Source: Heloderma charlesbogerti (taxonomy: Eukaryota; Chordata; Lepidosauria; Squamata; Helodermatidae). Taken from it: a DNA stretch of 64,000 bases. Positions within the stretch are counted from its first letter, which is position 1, and each line of letters opens with the position of its first letter. Positions 24,801 to 37,842 of this stretch are shown here, one piece after another. A program made the translations under genes and the position numbers. Where the stretch lies: assembly GCA_026122225.1 (NCBI GenBank), contig JANEZZ010002199.1, positions 62,001 through 126,000 of the forward strand. Reading direction: 5' to 3'. Below the pieces are notes generated by a model. It did no database searches, was not told the origin of the DNA, and saw only the letters and a list, made by a program, of their open reading frames with translations.

Positions 24801-27800
24801 TGGGAGAGGCATGTTTCCCACCCCTGTCCAGGGTCCCCCCTGCTGCTATATTATTATGAATGGAGAGCAACTAATTTTCCCCATGTGTGCAGATTTCCCT
24901 GAAGAAGCCAAAATCCCCAGTTCTCCAGCGCAACATCTGAAGGCTCCCCCTGATACCTTCCCCCCACCCCAATTTTGCTATATTCCAGCAATCTGCTGTG
25001 GAGTTATTCCTCCCATCCCATTTTTCCTCAGGTGTGCACTTTTGGCTATTGCTTCCAACCCCCCCCCCTTCTCCTTCTCCCTGGTCGCAATGAGAAGCTC
25101 CCGTAAACCCGAAAAACCATTACTGCAATAAAGTGATAAACCAGAGAAAGGACTTTACATAACAGAGAAATGACTTCACATGAGAGAAATTATAGAACAT
25201 CAAAGAAGCACAACATCGCAATAGCGATTTAAGAGAGCAATGGAGAAGTGAAAGAGAGCTTTAGGGCGAATTTCTAAAGTTAGCCTTTAACCCTTTCACT
25301 GCAGGGGAGTGAGATTTATTTCTTACTTCTGAGTAAACATGCACAGAAGGGAGGATATGTTAAAGATTAAAAGCAGGCCTTTTAAGGTGAATGAGTGTCC
25401 CCACTACTGCGGTAACGTGAGGGGTCACTGCTGCACTCCTGGGGATTTTCTCAGCGGGAAAACCTGCTTCCATTGGGGAAACAAGAGGAAATGGGGCGTC
25501 CCACCCCCTTGACCAAGTTACTGCCAGGTCAGAGAGGCATGCCCAGGATTTAATGTGGGGCGGGGGGGACATGGCACACTGTGGTAAAACTGCCTACCAT
25601 TTCTCCAATGGATACTAATCCAATAAGAAACATCTTACTGTTCTGTGTCTCTCATCCCCTGGGCCCAACATACATGGCATATCTATACCACGGACTTAAA
25701 TTGGTTAAATAGTAATTTCCTCCTCTCCAGAGAGCCCTGGGGACTGACAGAAGAAAAAGAAACCCATTGCTGTACCAAAAGAACAAGAGGGGCAGAGTTT
25801 CCCCACCCCTGAGCTAAATGCTACACTACACTAGCGCTCTTCAAGTACTTGGAAGGTTGTCACAGAGAGGAAGGCCAGGATCTCTTCTCCATCATCCCAG
25901 AGTGCAGGACACGGAATCATGGGCTCAAGTGACAGGAAGCCAGATTCCGGCTGAACATCAGGAAAAGCTTCCTGACTGTTAGAGCAATACCACAATGGAA
26001 CCACTGACCCAGGGAGGTGGTGGGCTCTCCCACACTGGAGGCGTTCAAGACGAGGCTGGACAGCCACCTGTCAGGGATGCTCTGACTTGGATTCCTGCAC
26101 TGTGCAGGGGGTTGGACTCGATGGCCTTGTAGGCCCCTTCCAACCCTACTGTTCTATGATTCTGTGATAACACTGGAAGCTCTCTGCAAAGCTACTATCC
26201 AAAGCCAGCTTTACAGAAATTAATTTCTGTAATACATGGTCAGTATTTGGAATTTGTTTTTAAAAGTACGCAGTCCCTCTTTCTGGGAGGAAGCGCTCAC
26301 AGCCCAGTAAACAGTCTCACTCACAAGTTGCCCAGAGTAATATGAATGTAAAAAGCAGGGATCTCCAATGCAGGGCCCACAGGCGCTTTAGTGCCCATAG
26401 GGACCTCCAACGGCACGCACGAAGCTCTGCCCTCCCTGCCCCTTTAAAAAATGGTTTTAAGAAAAGCCGTGGAAAATCTTAGGTCAGTCTCCTTCCTCTC
26501 CCTTTCTAGCCTTGCTCTTTCTCTCCCTGCTACCTCCGTGCCTTGCTATTTCCCCCTCCCTCCCAGCCTCCAGCCTCGCCGTTCCTCTCCCCTCACCACC
26601 TCTCTAGCTCACTTTTGACCAGCCAGGCCTCCACAGCAGCCATTATGTGACTAGCCACATCCTCCGTGGGAGCCATTTTGTGGTGGTGCCCACAGCAGTT
26701 CCTCAAATTCCCAAATGGGCCCACAGGTCCAAAAAGGTTGGGATCCCCTGGCATAAAGTACCTCAAAGATCGAGGTGTCTTAAAGAGCGGAAAACACACC
26801 ACAGGCCCCACGCCCTTACTGGCTTACGACCAATTTGGACATCAGAGGAAGGGAATCCAAACACAAGAGGAAGAAAGGAGGACTGGACAGTGTCCAATGC
26901 AGTCCCCAAATGGTCTTTGTTGATGAAAGGCCTCCCGCTGCAGTTGCGGGACTCACCTTTCCACTGAACTCTTCACACACGGCCTGTGACTCTTGCCCGT
27001 GGCACTGGCCTCCATATCGGTATTCATAGGGCCGGCAAACACTGATTTGCACCAGGCCAAGGACGGGCTTCCCATAGGTGTATCTGCAGCCGGAAACAAC
27101 CACAGCATCGATGAAGAGGGGATACAGGGAGATACAGAGACCAGCGGGGCTGTCTCTTGTTCGATGACCCGGGAACGTTTCATGGTGGCTGATCATCCAG
27201 AGCTTGAGAAAGACAATTTCATAGGAACACGGGAAGCTGCCTTATAAAGCATCAAGCTATCGATCCGTGTAGCCCGGTACCGTCTATTCCTGGGGGGGAG
27301 GGGTCGATGCTCTTTCAGCCCAAGGGCTGAATTACATTTCAGAGAAGCTCTCAGGGGCCACGTTCCAGTGGCAGGTGGGGCTGAAGGCCAAAGGGGCTGG
27401 GTCAGAATACCAAAATCACCAGCATATTGTAGCTTAAATCTCTTCCTGCCAGTAACTGGGCCCTCCGAGAGGCATTTCAACGTCTTGGAAGGGTGGGGGG
27501 ATGCACAAAAGCCAGGGACCCACCAGAAGATTGGTGGCTGGGGGAAAAGGGGGGTAACCATCTGAAGCACCCTGAAGGGCCAGACTGGGAACCCAGGTGG
27601 GCTGGATTTGTCCCACGGGCCTGAAGCTCAACATCCTGGTCTATTCTGACTGGCAACCGCTCTCCAGCTCTCGACTGGAGATGCTGGGGACTGAAGATTG
27701 GGCCTTCTGCATGCAATGCACAGGCTCCACCCGTGAGCTCTGGTCCCCCTCCATTGCACTCCTCCAGTATCGCTCACAGTCATACGACTCACAGTAAGAG

Positions 27801-29911
27801 GACGTGGCGAGTGGGATAGCATTGCACTCAAGGCGCCTTGAGCTGGGCAACGCAGCTACTCACCAGGTGTGCCATGCCATTGCAGGCCACTTATGCCACA
27901 CAGCTATGACAGCCCAACTGCAGGATGGAATAGCAGTGGCTGGTAGAAAAGGGGGCATTCACTGTGTTACCAAAGGTCTCTGTTCCCTGGTTCCAAGTAT
28001 GAAGAAGAGAAAACCAGACTCATCCCACTCACTTGCCACAAGCAGTCACTTCTAGTTCGTCAGCCATAACTGTTATAATCTTGGGCGCCGTCACCAAAAC
28101 CTCATATCTGAGCAATACTAAAGGGAGGAAGGAGATACCAGGATAAAGGAAAGGGAAGGAAAAACAACAACAATACAGTTATCTCCAAACCATGTGAGGA
28201 ACACTTTTCCCCCACCAGAACAACTTCATTAAAATAGTCACATCCTTGCTGAAATAAATCACCCCTCACTAAGAGCCAAGCTCCTTGAACAGCTGGCTAC
28301 AACCCTGTTCCCTGATTGGCCAATGTGTAGAGAGTTGTTGTTTTTAATGTAGGCGAGCATTTAAACCAGAGGTGCACCACTTTTTTGGCCCTGAGGCTGG
28401 ACGCAGGTGCAGGGCATGGGGTAAAAGCTGGTGGGAGGATCAGGTGGGCCACAGGAAAAAGTGGGCAGGCTTTGCGGGCCACACAGGGAGCAGCTGAGGG
28501 CTGCATTTGGCCCACAGGTTACGCACCCATGATTTTAATCATCAATCCCCAATATGCAATCTGAACTGGTACAGCTGAGCAAGAGCAAAACAAACCATTT
28601 GATTCTCCTTGTTGGGTAGCTAAGATCTTATCCAGCGATATCTGTTGCATACAACATAGATGGACAAAGGAACTACAAAGGGGGCACCTTTACTGCTTCT
28701 TCTATTGTTATACTGGGGGAGCGTTATTGTTATATTTGCAAATAAAAAAATCTTTACCACTTCCTCATTTCTTCCATAAGTATGTCACCCATATTTCATA
28801 TTCATATCTTCTGAAATACACACACACACACACACACCATTTCAAGATGCTTCTTTTCATAAAGGGATGCAGAGTACAAATCGGCACAAATGGATCATGG
28901 CCATTCAATCACCTGGCGCAAGAGGGACCGATCCTTCTTACCGTATTCCTGCACGACAAACGAAGCTTTATGGTCTTTTGGAATCATGGAGGTTGGCTGT
29001 ACCACCACTTTGTAGGTGCCTTGGGCAGGCTCAGAAGCAAGAGGGAAGGAGAGCTGGGTGAGGCCCATGTTGAGCTCCACGTCTCGCCACTGAGCCAGGC
29101 GGTTTCTCTTGGGGTCCTGGAAGTCACAAGAGAACACGGCCACAAGCCGCTCATGTTAAAACCAGCGACGGGGCATCGGTTCTACTGCTGCTGCTGGTGG
29201 CCCTAAATATTACGACATGCTACCATCAATTGTCAGTGTCCAGGGCCAGATCTATACTTCGTGGCATATCAAAACGATCCCATCATGGTGACGTGATATT
29301 CCTCTTGTGCATTTATCGCTTTTAGCGTATTCACTGACATCTGTAGTGATATTGTGGATAATACAGGACACAAAGCAGGAAATAATGCTAGAAAAGCGAT
29401 ATACGGAATGCGTAATGTGCCCTAACAGATATCACTGCACTTCAGTACCGATAAAAAGCACTAATGCAGATCTTGCCCAGCACACTCTGCCCACCCTCTG
29501 CCACAGTATTGCTCTTCTGATAGCACTGTGTAGCTGTAGGTGCCGGCCCCACCATTAGGCCAAGGGTGAGGAACCTCAGGCCCAGGAGTCCAATCCGGCC
29601 CTCCTGCAGTCCTAATCTGGCCCTTCAGAGTCCCTCAGGTGGCCACGCCCTGTTCCCCAGGCCCCACCCCCTTTCTCCCCAACCATCTGGTGGTTTCCTG
29701 GCTTTCGTGCAGATTTCCCCGTTTTTAAAAGTTGAAATGCATCTCCTGAGCTCTAGTGACTGACCATGTATGCTCCAGGGCAAGTCCTGGGGAGTTATTT
29801 GGTTTTGTTTTGAATTAATGTCTTATTTCAAAATTCAACAAAACCAAAAAGAGAAAAAGAAAACATGAAGCTACATATATTTGAATATATCCTTTTCAGT
29901 GCATGCATACA

Positions 29912-29952
<41 letters not shown>

Positions 29953-32900
29953 TACACACAGGCACGTACACACACACGCATGCACGCACATGAAAATATG
30001 GCTAAGAATTTTACATAAAATTCAACAAAAGCAGACCAAATGTCCAAGCTCCTTTTAACTCAAGCCCTGTTGAGTTAAATGGAACTTACTGCCAAGGAGC
30101 TCTGTTTCAAGTTGCAGCCATGGTTAATGTTTAAATATTTCCGGTCCCCTGGCCTCTGCCCTGTGGGTTTTTTTCCCCCCAGTGTGGCATATTCAAAGTC
30201 TATTTGCTCTCGATAATCCAAGGTAACTGTCTGCTGCACTGCAAGCCCAGAGCCAGATAAAACTGTGTGAATGACATTGCAGTCACTGGATTGGGGGAAG
30301 GGGATCAAGGTCTGGGGAGAGCATGGAAGATTCCCTCTGGGTTACAGTTGTGAGGGAATGCTGGGTTATTACTGTAACCTGCCCGATAGCTTATTTCTTA
30401 CCAGAGCAGGTATCTGCTTTACCATCATGGCTACAGTCTCCAGTGTGGCCACACATGTAGAACTTTGCATGGACTTACAGATAACTGCCCAATTCTACGT
30501 GGAATCCTACAGAATCGAGAGGTTCTGGCGATTAGGATTTGAGGACTGCAGCAAAGGTGACCTTTGTCCCCTAAATGGACAATTTAAGGCAAGGGGGAGC
30601 AACTTGTAGCCCTCCAATTGTTTTGGCCTAGAATTCCCATAGTCCTCAGCAATGCCTATGCTAGCTAGGTCTGAAGGGAGTTGTAGGGCAGAACATCTGG
30701 AGGGGCATACATTGCCCATCCCTGACAAGGGGTTAAGAAGCTTTAGGGTGCAATCCTAATGAACCATCAGAAAAAGGTCCTACAACTCACAGCATGCCCC
30801 AGCCAGCATGGCCATGTGTAGAGATGCTAGGAATTGTAGGACTTTTTTCTGTCTATACATGCATAGGATTGCACCCTTAAAGAACAAACAGCCTTACAAG
30901 CAGGGCTAACAGAAATATTTGCTTTTAGGGTGCTGTCACCTCACTAGATGGCAGGACCTGACCACTGTTGTTCCCTGACTTCTGAGATCACTATTTTCCT
31001 GCTGCTTGTAGCAGGAGAGAGACAACAATTTCAGCAGCGATTTCTGTGGGATGGGAGGGGTTTGCAACTCCAACGCCCCCCAGCACCCAGTGACTTAAGA
31101 ACCTAAGAAGAGCCATGTTGGATCAAACCAAGGGTCCATCTAGTCCAGCATTCTGTTCACATAGTGACCAACCAGCTGTCGACCAAAAATCCACAAGCAG
31201 GACACAAGCGCAACAGCACCCTCCTACCCATGTTCCCCAGCAACTGGTGTACATAGGCTCATTGCCTCTGGTACTGGAGGTAGCTCATAGCCCTCAAGCT
31301 TAGTAGCCGTTGATAGCTTTTTCCTCCAGGAATCTGTCTAACCCCCTTTCAAAGCCATCCAAACTGGTGGCCTTCACTACATCCTGTGGAAGCGAATTCC
31401 ATAGTTTAACTCTGCACTGTGTAAAAAAGTCCTTCCTTTTCTCTGTCCTGAATCTCCCACCAATCAGGTTCATAGGATGACCCTGGGTTCTAGTATTTTG
31501 AGAGAGGGGAAAAAATGTCTCCCTATCCACATTCTCCACACCATGCATAATTCTGTCGACCTCTATCCTGTCTCCCCTTTCCCTCCTTTTTTCCAGGCTA
31601 AACAATCCCAGCTGTTTTAACCTTTCCTCATAGGGGAGATGCTCCAGCCCATTGATCATTTTAGTTGCCCTTTTTTAGACTTCTTCCAGCTCTACAATAT
31701 CCTTTTGAGGGGTGGTGACCAGAACTGTACACAGTGTGGTTGCCCTATAGATTTGTATAAGGACAGTAGGATAGTGGCAGTTTTATTCTCAGTTCCTTTT
31801 CTAATTATACTTAACATGCAGTTTGCCTTTTTTATAGCGGCCACATACTGGGTTGACATTTTCATTGAGCTGTCACCACAACTCCAAGATCTTGTCAGGG
31901 GTCGCTCAGATCCCATCAGGTTATACTTGAAACTGGGACTTTTGGCCCCAATGTGCATCACTTTACACTTGCTTACATAGAACTGCATTTGCCATTTGGA
32001 TGCTCATTCTCCCAGTTTGGAGAGATCCTTTTGGAGCTCCTCACAATCCCTTTTTGTTTTAACCACCCTAAATAGTTTGGTGTCATCAGCAGACTTGGCC
32101 ACTTCACTGCTCATGCCTAATTCCAGATCATGCATGAACAACCTGAAAAGCATTGGTCCCAATACAGATCCCTGTGGGACCCACCATTTACTTCCCTCCA
32201 TTGGGAGAATTTACCATTTATTCCTACTATCTGCTTTCTGTTCTTTAACCAGTGACTGATCCATAAGAGGACCTGTTCTCTTATTCCATGACTGCTAAGT
32301 TTGCTCAGGAGTCTTTGGTGAGGGACTTTGTCAAAAGCCTTTTGGAAGTCCAAGTAAACAATATCTACTGGATCACCCCGTCTACATGTCTATTGACACT
32401 CTCAAAGAACTCTAAAAGGTTAGTGAGACAGGACTTACCTTTGCAGAAGCCGTGCTGATTCTATTTCAGCAGGACTTGTCCTTCTGTTTGCTTACTAATT
32501 TTACTTTTAATAATGCTTTCAACCAATTTACCTGGAACAGACCTTAAGTTGACTGGCCTGTAATTTCCTGGATCCCAATGGATCCCTTTTTGAAAATTGG
32601 TGTTACATTGGCCTTCTTCCAGTCCTCTGGTACAGAAGGCGATCTTAGGGACATGTTGCATATTTTGATTAGAAGATCATGAATTTCATATTTGAGTTCT
32701 TTAAGAACTCTAGGATGGATACTATCTTGGCCCAATGATTTATTTGCCTTTAATTTATCAATAAGGTTGAGAACTTCATCTTTTGTCACCGATTGCCTCA
32801 CTTCCTCAGACTCTTTTCCTCTAAACATCAGTTCAGGCACAGGTATCTGTCCTATGTCTTCTGCAATGGAGACCAATGAAAAGTATTCCGTTAGCTTCTG

Positions 32901-35900
32901 TGCAATCTCCATGTCCTCCTTTAGAGCTCCTTTAACACCATTGTCACCCAATGGTCCAACTGCCTCCCTAGCTGGTTTCCTGCTTCTGATACCTTTAGGG
33001 CGCAATCCTATGCATGTTTAGAGAGAGAAAAGGCTTACAACTCCCAGCATGCCCTAGCCAGCCATGCTGGCTGGGGCATGCTGGGAGTTGTAGGCCTTTT
33101 CTCTCTCTAAACATGCATAGGATTGTGCCCTTAAAGAATTCTTTATTGTCGGCCTTGATATTGTTAGCGATATACTCTTTAAAATATTGTGGGGGGTTGC
33201 ATCTCTTATTGTCTGCTTGCATCGCCTTTGTGCAAGCTTGTGCTCCTTTTTGTTTTCCTCACTTGGGCAAGACTTCCACTTTCAGAAGGTAGCCTTCTTT
33301 CCTCTAATAGCTTCCTTTACAGTGCTCATTAACCATGCCGGCAACCTCTTGGACTTGGTGCAACTTTTCCTAATCTGTGGTATACATTTTAGCTGAGCTT
33401 CCATTATACACATTTTGAGTAACCTCCAAGCATTTTGAAGGGATTTAACCCTCATGACTCCCCCTTTCAACTTCCTTTTCAACAGTTCCTCATTTTAGAG
33501 AAGTTTCCTCTTTTGAAATCAAATGTGTCTGTGCTCAATTTCCTGAGCAGTTTTCCACTTAAATTTCAGTGGGAATTAGCCACTTACCTCAATGTAAACC
33601 AAAGGAAACTGTGGAGACAAAAAACAGGAAGAATCAGAGACAGGAATGAATGAAAAACTACACACAGGTGCTATATATTTAAGGCAGATGACCTTTACAG
33701 AATACTGTCATTCTAAAGTATGGATATGAAGATGAACAGAATTTTCAGGAAATTATTTGCTCTCTCAGTATACCCAGTCTACTCTAGTGAAGAATAAGTT
33801 TACAACCTGGGTAAACTTCACAAAATCTAATGAAGATTAGCTGCATTATAGCACTTTAAAATGTGGATACCGAGATTCAAGGCTGCTCATTTCTAATTGG
33901 TTTTGTGCCCACTCAGAACATTCCCATTTTCTCCTTTCAGCATTTATTTTGTCAAAAATTCAAAGATATTGCCAAGAGTTGTGTGGAAAATATCTAAGTT
34001 ATGGACTTTGATGCCATGAAGACAAGACTTTGGGGCAGATGTCTGGGAGCCCACTCAGCAGAAGGAGCGGGAAGGGTGTTAAGAATTTGGGCCTTTGCTG
34101 AGTCTTTTCAAGTGTCTTGCCGGGATTCACTTTCAGTGTATTGGCCCTCATCCAGCCCATCACTGCAGCTAGGCACTGATCCAGGACTTGCACAGCCTCA
34201 CCTGATTCAGATGTCACAGGGAGCTAGAGCTGTGTGCCATCAGTGTACTCATGGCACTTGGCTCCAAGACCCCTCGTGACCACTCCCAGTGGCTTCATAT
34301 AGTTGTTAAATAACATTGGGGACAGGATGGCACCCTGTGGAACCCCATAGCTCAATGGCCAAGGAGCCAACGAATGGTCACTCATTGTTACTCTCTGAAA
34401 CCAACCCCACAGGTAAGACTGGAACTATGGTAACACAGTGCCTCCAATGCCCATCCCATGGAGTTAATCCAGGAGGATACCGTGGTGAATGGTACTAAAA
34501 GCTGATGAGAGATCAGGCAGAATTAGCAGGGCTGCACTCCCGCTGTCCCTTTCGGGAAAGGGCATCCATCAGGGCCACCAAGGCTGGTTCAGTCCCATAA
34601 CCAGGTTGAAAACCAGACTGGAATGGGTCTAGATCATCAGTATCCTCCAAGAATGCCTGCAGTCTTTCTCCACCCCAACCCTCTCAAGCACCTCCCCTAA
34701 GAAAGGGGTATTTGCAACTGGGTGGTAGTTTTCTAAATCCATTCGGTCCAGAGTAGGCTTCTTCAGGAGTGGCCGCACTACTGCGTCCTTAAGGGCAGCA
34801 AGGACCACCCCTTCCCAAAGGGAAGCATTTATCACTCCCTGAACCCACCCAGTCATATCCCTTCGGCTAGCTTTTATTAGCCAGGAGGGGCAGGGATTGA
34901 GAGGGCACGTGGTCAGTCACATGGCTGCAAGCACCTTGACCACATCATCAGGCTGCAGCAAGTCAAACTGATCCCACAAAATCAGGCAGACAGTTGCTTC
35001 AGACCCCTCGACTGCACTAACAACAGCGTCAGGTTTGCTGCAGAGACCAGCGACTTTGTCCTCAAAGAGCGATGCAAAAAGGTCCCAGCAGGTCCTTGAC
35101 AGGGACAGGGCCCCATTTGCTGGAAAGGGTGCTAACAATCCTTGACCCACCTGGAAGAGTTCCACTGGACGGCTGCTTGAGGGCACAACGGAGGCAGCAA
35201 AACAAGCCTTCCTTGCTGCCCGTAATAGGCACGATGATGTGCTCTAGAGCGTGCTCAGCCATCTTCGCTTCGGGTCTTACGCCATTTGCGCTCTACCCAG
35301 CATCCGGCCTGTTTCATCCCCAGTATATCAAGGAGCTGAGTGGGCTCTGCAGCGCTGGAAGAGCAGCCTTTCCCTGCCCGGTGCCCTCTAGGAGTTTTGG
35401 ACTTTAACTTCCATCAGCCCCAGTCAGGACGGCCCATGGTCAGGAATGCTGGGAGGTGATCCAAAACATCTGGAGGACACTCAGTTGGGAAAGCCGGTGC
35501 AGAGGTTGCTGATTAACAGGCTGCTCTGAGGGCAAGGTCCGGACTGGTGTCAAGGGTAGGCATGGCTGGGCTTGGACCCATGTCCAAGCAGGGGCCCACT
35601 GATGAAGGACCCCCGGAGCTGCTCCTCCCCTTCACCGTTGCAACCTGCTTGTTCCCTGCCCCTCGCTCCGGCCCAGGCAGCGGAGGTGGGGGGAAGGAGG
35701 AGCGGGAGACGCCACAGCCTGCCTTCCCGCTGGCTCTCTGCCCGTCAGGCAAGCAAGAGGGCGCAACGAGGAGGGGGAGCAGCAGCTGGGGGCACTGGCG
35801 GTGAGAAGGTGGACTCACTGCGGCCGGGGGGCACATTCAGGGTGCCTCGCCTGGGGCCCTCAAAACCCCGGAGCCGGCCCTGGGCAAGGTGTTCTGCCCA

Positions 35901-37809
35901 TGCCGGTGCCAAGGTTTGCTTGGATGCCTAAAAAAGCAGCCCGGGGGCTGGCTGCGTGAACTGACCCGGACACGACGATTGCGTTGCATTTTATTCTTCC
36001 AAGTGCGGGTGTCGCATGCCGTCTTTGTAACTGTTGGTACGGCATTTTAGTCTTTGAACTGCGATCTCCCAGAGAACCCTGGCTACTTGGCAGGTTGAAA
36101 ATGAAATAACGTAAACTGATGACACTTGCCTTCTCCTTCAAGGGACGGAAGCCTTCATCCAGAGAAACAATGCGGAACTGGACTGAGAAAGGAGGAAGGG
36201 AAGCATTTTAAGGCGACTTTGCAGCTGCGCGTGCATGCGTGTTCGCACGCACGTCACGGCTCTGTGGCAGAGCACATGCGCGGCATGCGGAAAGGACCAA
36301 ACCCTGGCAGCCCCTCCAGCAGCAACCAAAAGCAAACATTCAAGGTAGCAAATCTTCGCCCAGTGACTGATCCTCTTCCGGGAAGCAGGGTCCCCTGTGT
36401 GGGAATCCCTAGGAGCATCATTGTCTCGTCTTTTCGTTCTCTCTGGCTGACGCAGTTTGTCTCATAGGTACCGTAAACCAGAGACCAGCCCCGGCCGTTT
36501 CTTAGGGGTCAACAAGCAGTGGTGTGGTGGATCCAGGGGTTGCGTGGATGCAGCACCAGCACTCTTCTCTTAGCAGGGAGGCTGATGTCCTCTGGAACGC
36601 TCCCTGTTCCCTCTGAGCTTCCACCATGGGTTATTTCCCAGCAGGGCTTAGCAGAGCACACCGGTCACCATTTTGAATATGCAAGCGGCAGTGTGCTCAT
36701 AGCTTGCTGCGTGGTGCGAACCCGGCGTCGTGGGTTGTTTGAGGGGGCAGACAGCCTCAAATAATCCATAGCTTCTTTTAGGGTTATTTGACGGCTGCCT
36801 ACCGCCCCCCAAACAACCCACAATGCCGGGTTCACATGACACAGGAAGCAGGGGTGGCCATGAGCCCCCAGCACAACACGACAGCCCCGCAGCTAAATTA
36901 AGCCACAGCTGTTGTGTCGTGCAAACAGGGTCGTTGTTATCAGCAGTCCCTGTGGCGATGCAAAGTATTTGGGGCTGGCTGGGTCTCGAATGGGTGATTA
37001 GGACCCATTCGTGTTACAAAAGATCCTCCTGGTGGACATAAAAGCTGCCTGTTTAGATGGATGCACACAGCCGCTGGAAAGCCTGGCCTCTCCATAGGCG
37101 CATGGCCAAGGCGCCTGCCGCGACGAGCACCTGCACTTCAGGAGGCGTCACCACGCACGCTGCCAGCAAGGCAGCAAGGAACGCGTCTCCAGCCCCGGGG
37201 AGGACCAAGCTGGCCGCCGACGGAGCCCGTCAAAAGGGCGAGAGGCTTGGAATGGAGTGGAAAGGGACCCGGGACCCTTTCCTCACGGCAGCCTCTCCCG
37301 CTTACCTGTCTGTCCCGGCTTGTAGAGGGGCTTGTCTGTCTGGATGAAGACCAGCCTCTCCGGGTTCTTGACCAGCACTGTTTTCCGGCTCCAGAAACGC
37401 ACCGTCGCCCCCTGCACCAGCACTGTGATAAACACCTGTGCGGAGTCTGTCCTGTCCTGTCTGGGAATCTGCGGGAGGGAGGAGGAGGGCATCAGCAGCC
37501 TTGGGCCCCCGGGCCAAATCCGGCCCACCTGAGGCAGCCCCAGAGGGGGTCGCCCCTTTCCCTGGCCTCGCCCCTTTCCCTGGCCTCCGTCGTTGGGTGG
37601 TTTCCCAGCTATGGAGCAATTTTTCCCCCATCCTAAAAGGTTGAAACCCCTCTCCGAAAGCCTGGTTACTGGCAGTAAGCATATTGAGCTTAAACCATGC
37701 TGGCATTCTGGGTAGTTTTTATACTTTGGCCCTGCGCCTTTTGTCTTTGGCCCTACCCACCCCTGAGAGCATCTCTGGGATTGAATTCAGGCCTCGGGCT
37801 GAGGGAGAT

Positions 37810-37842
<33 letters not shown>

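Larger units (their letters stand above)
24455..26956. other. Intron 8
   Basis: CR1 copy at 25835-26172 and a 'cattttgtggtggtgccca' repeat at 26345-26760. 24800-25830 holds nothing I recognise. Confidence 0.5.
29117..33587. other. Intron 5
   Basis: The largest intron. It has a family C copy (29558-29765), an AT/AC microsatellite (29915-29965), Harbinger-like MITE 1 (30746-30876) and a long CR1 LINE (31095-33560) carrying MITE 2. Confidence 0.65.
33609..36129. other. Intron 4 (GC-AG)
   Basis: L2-type LINE (34090-35290, minus) and a family B MITE (35530-35885). 33650-34080 holds nothing I recognise. Confidence 0.6.
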
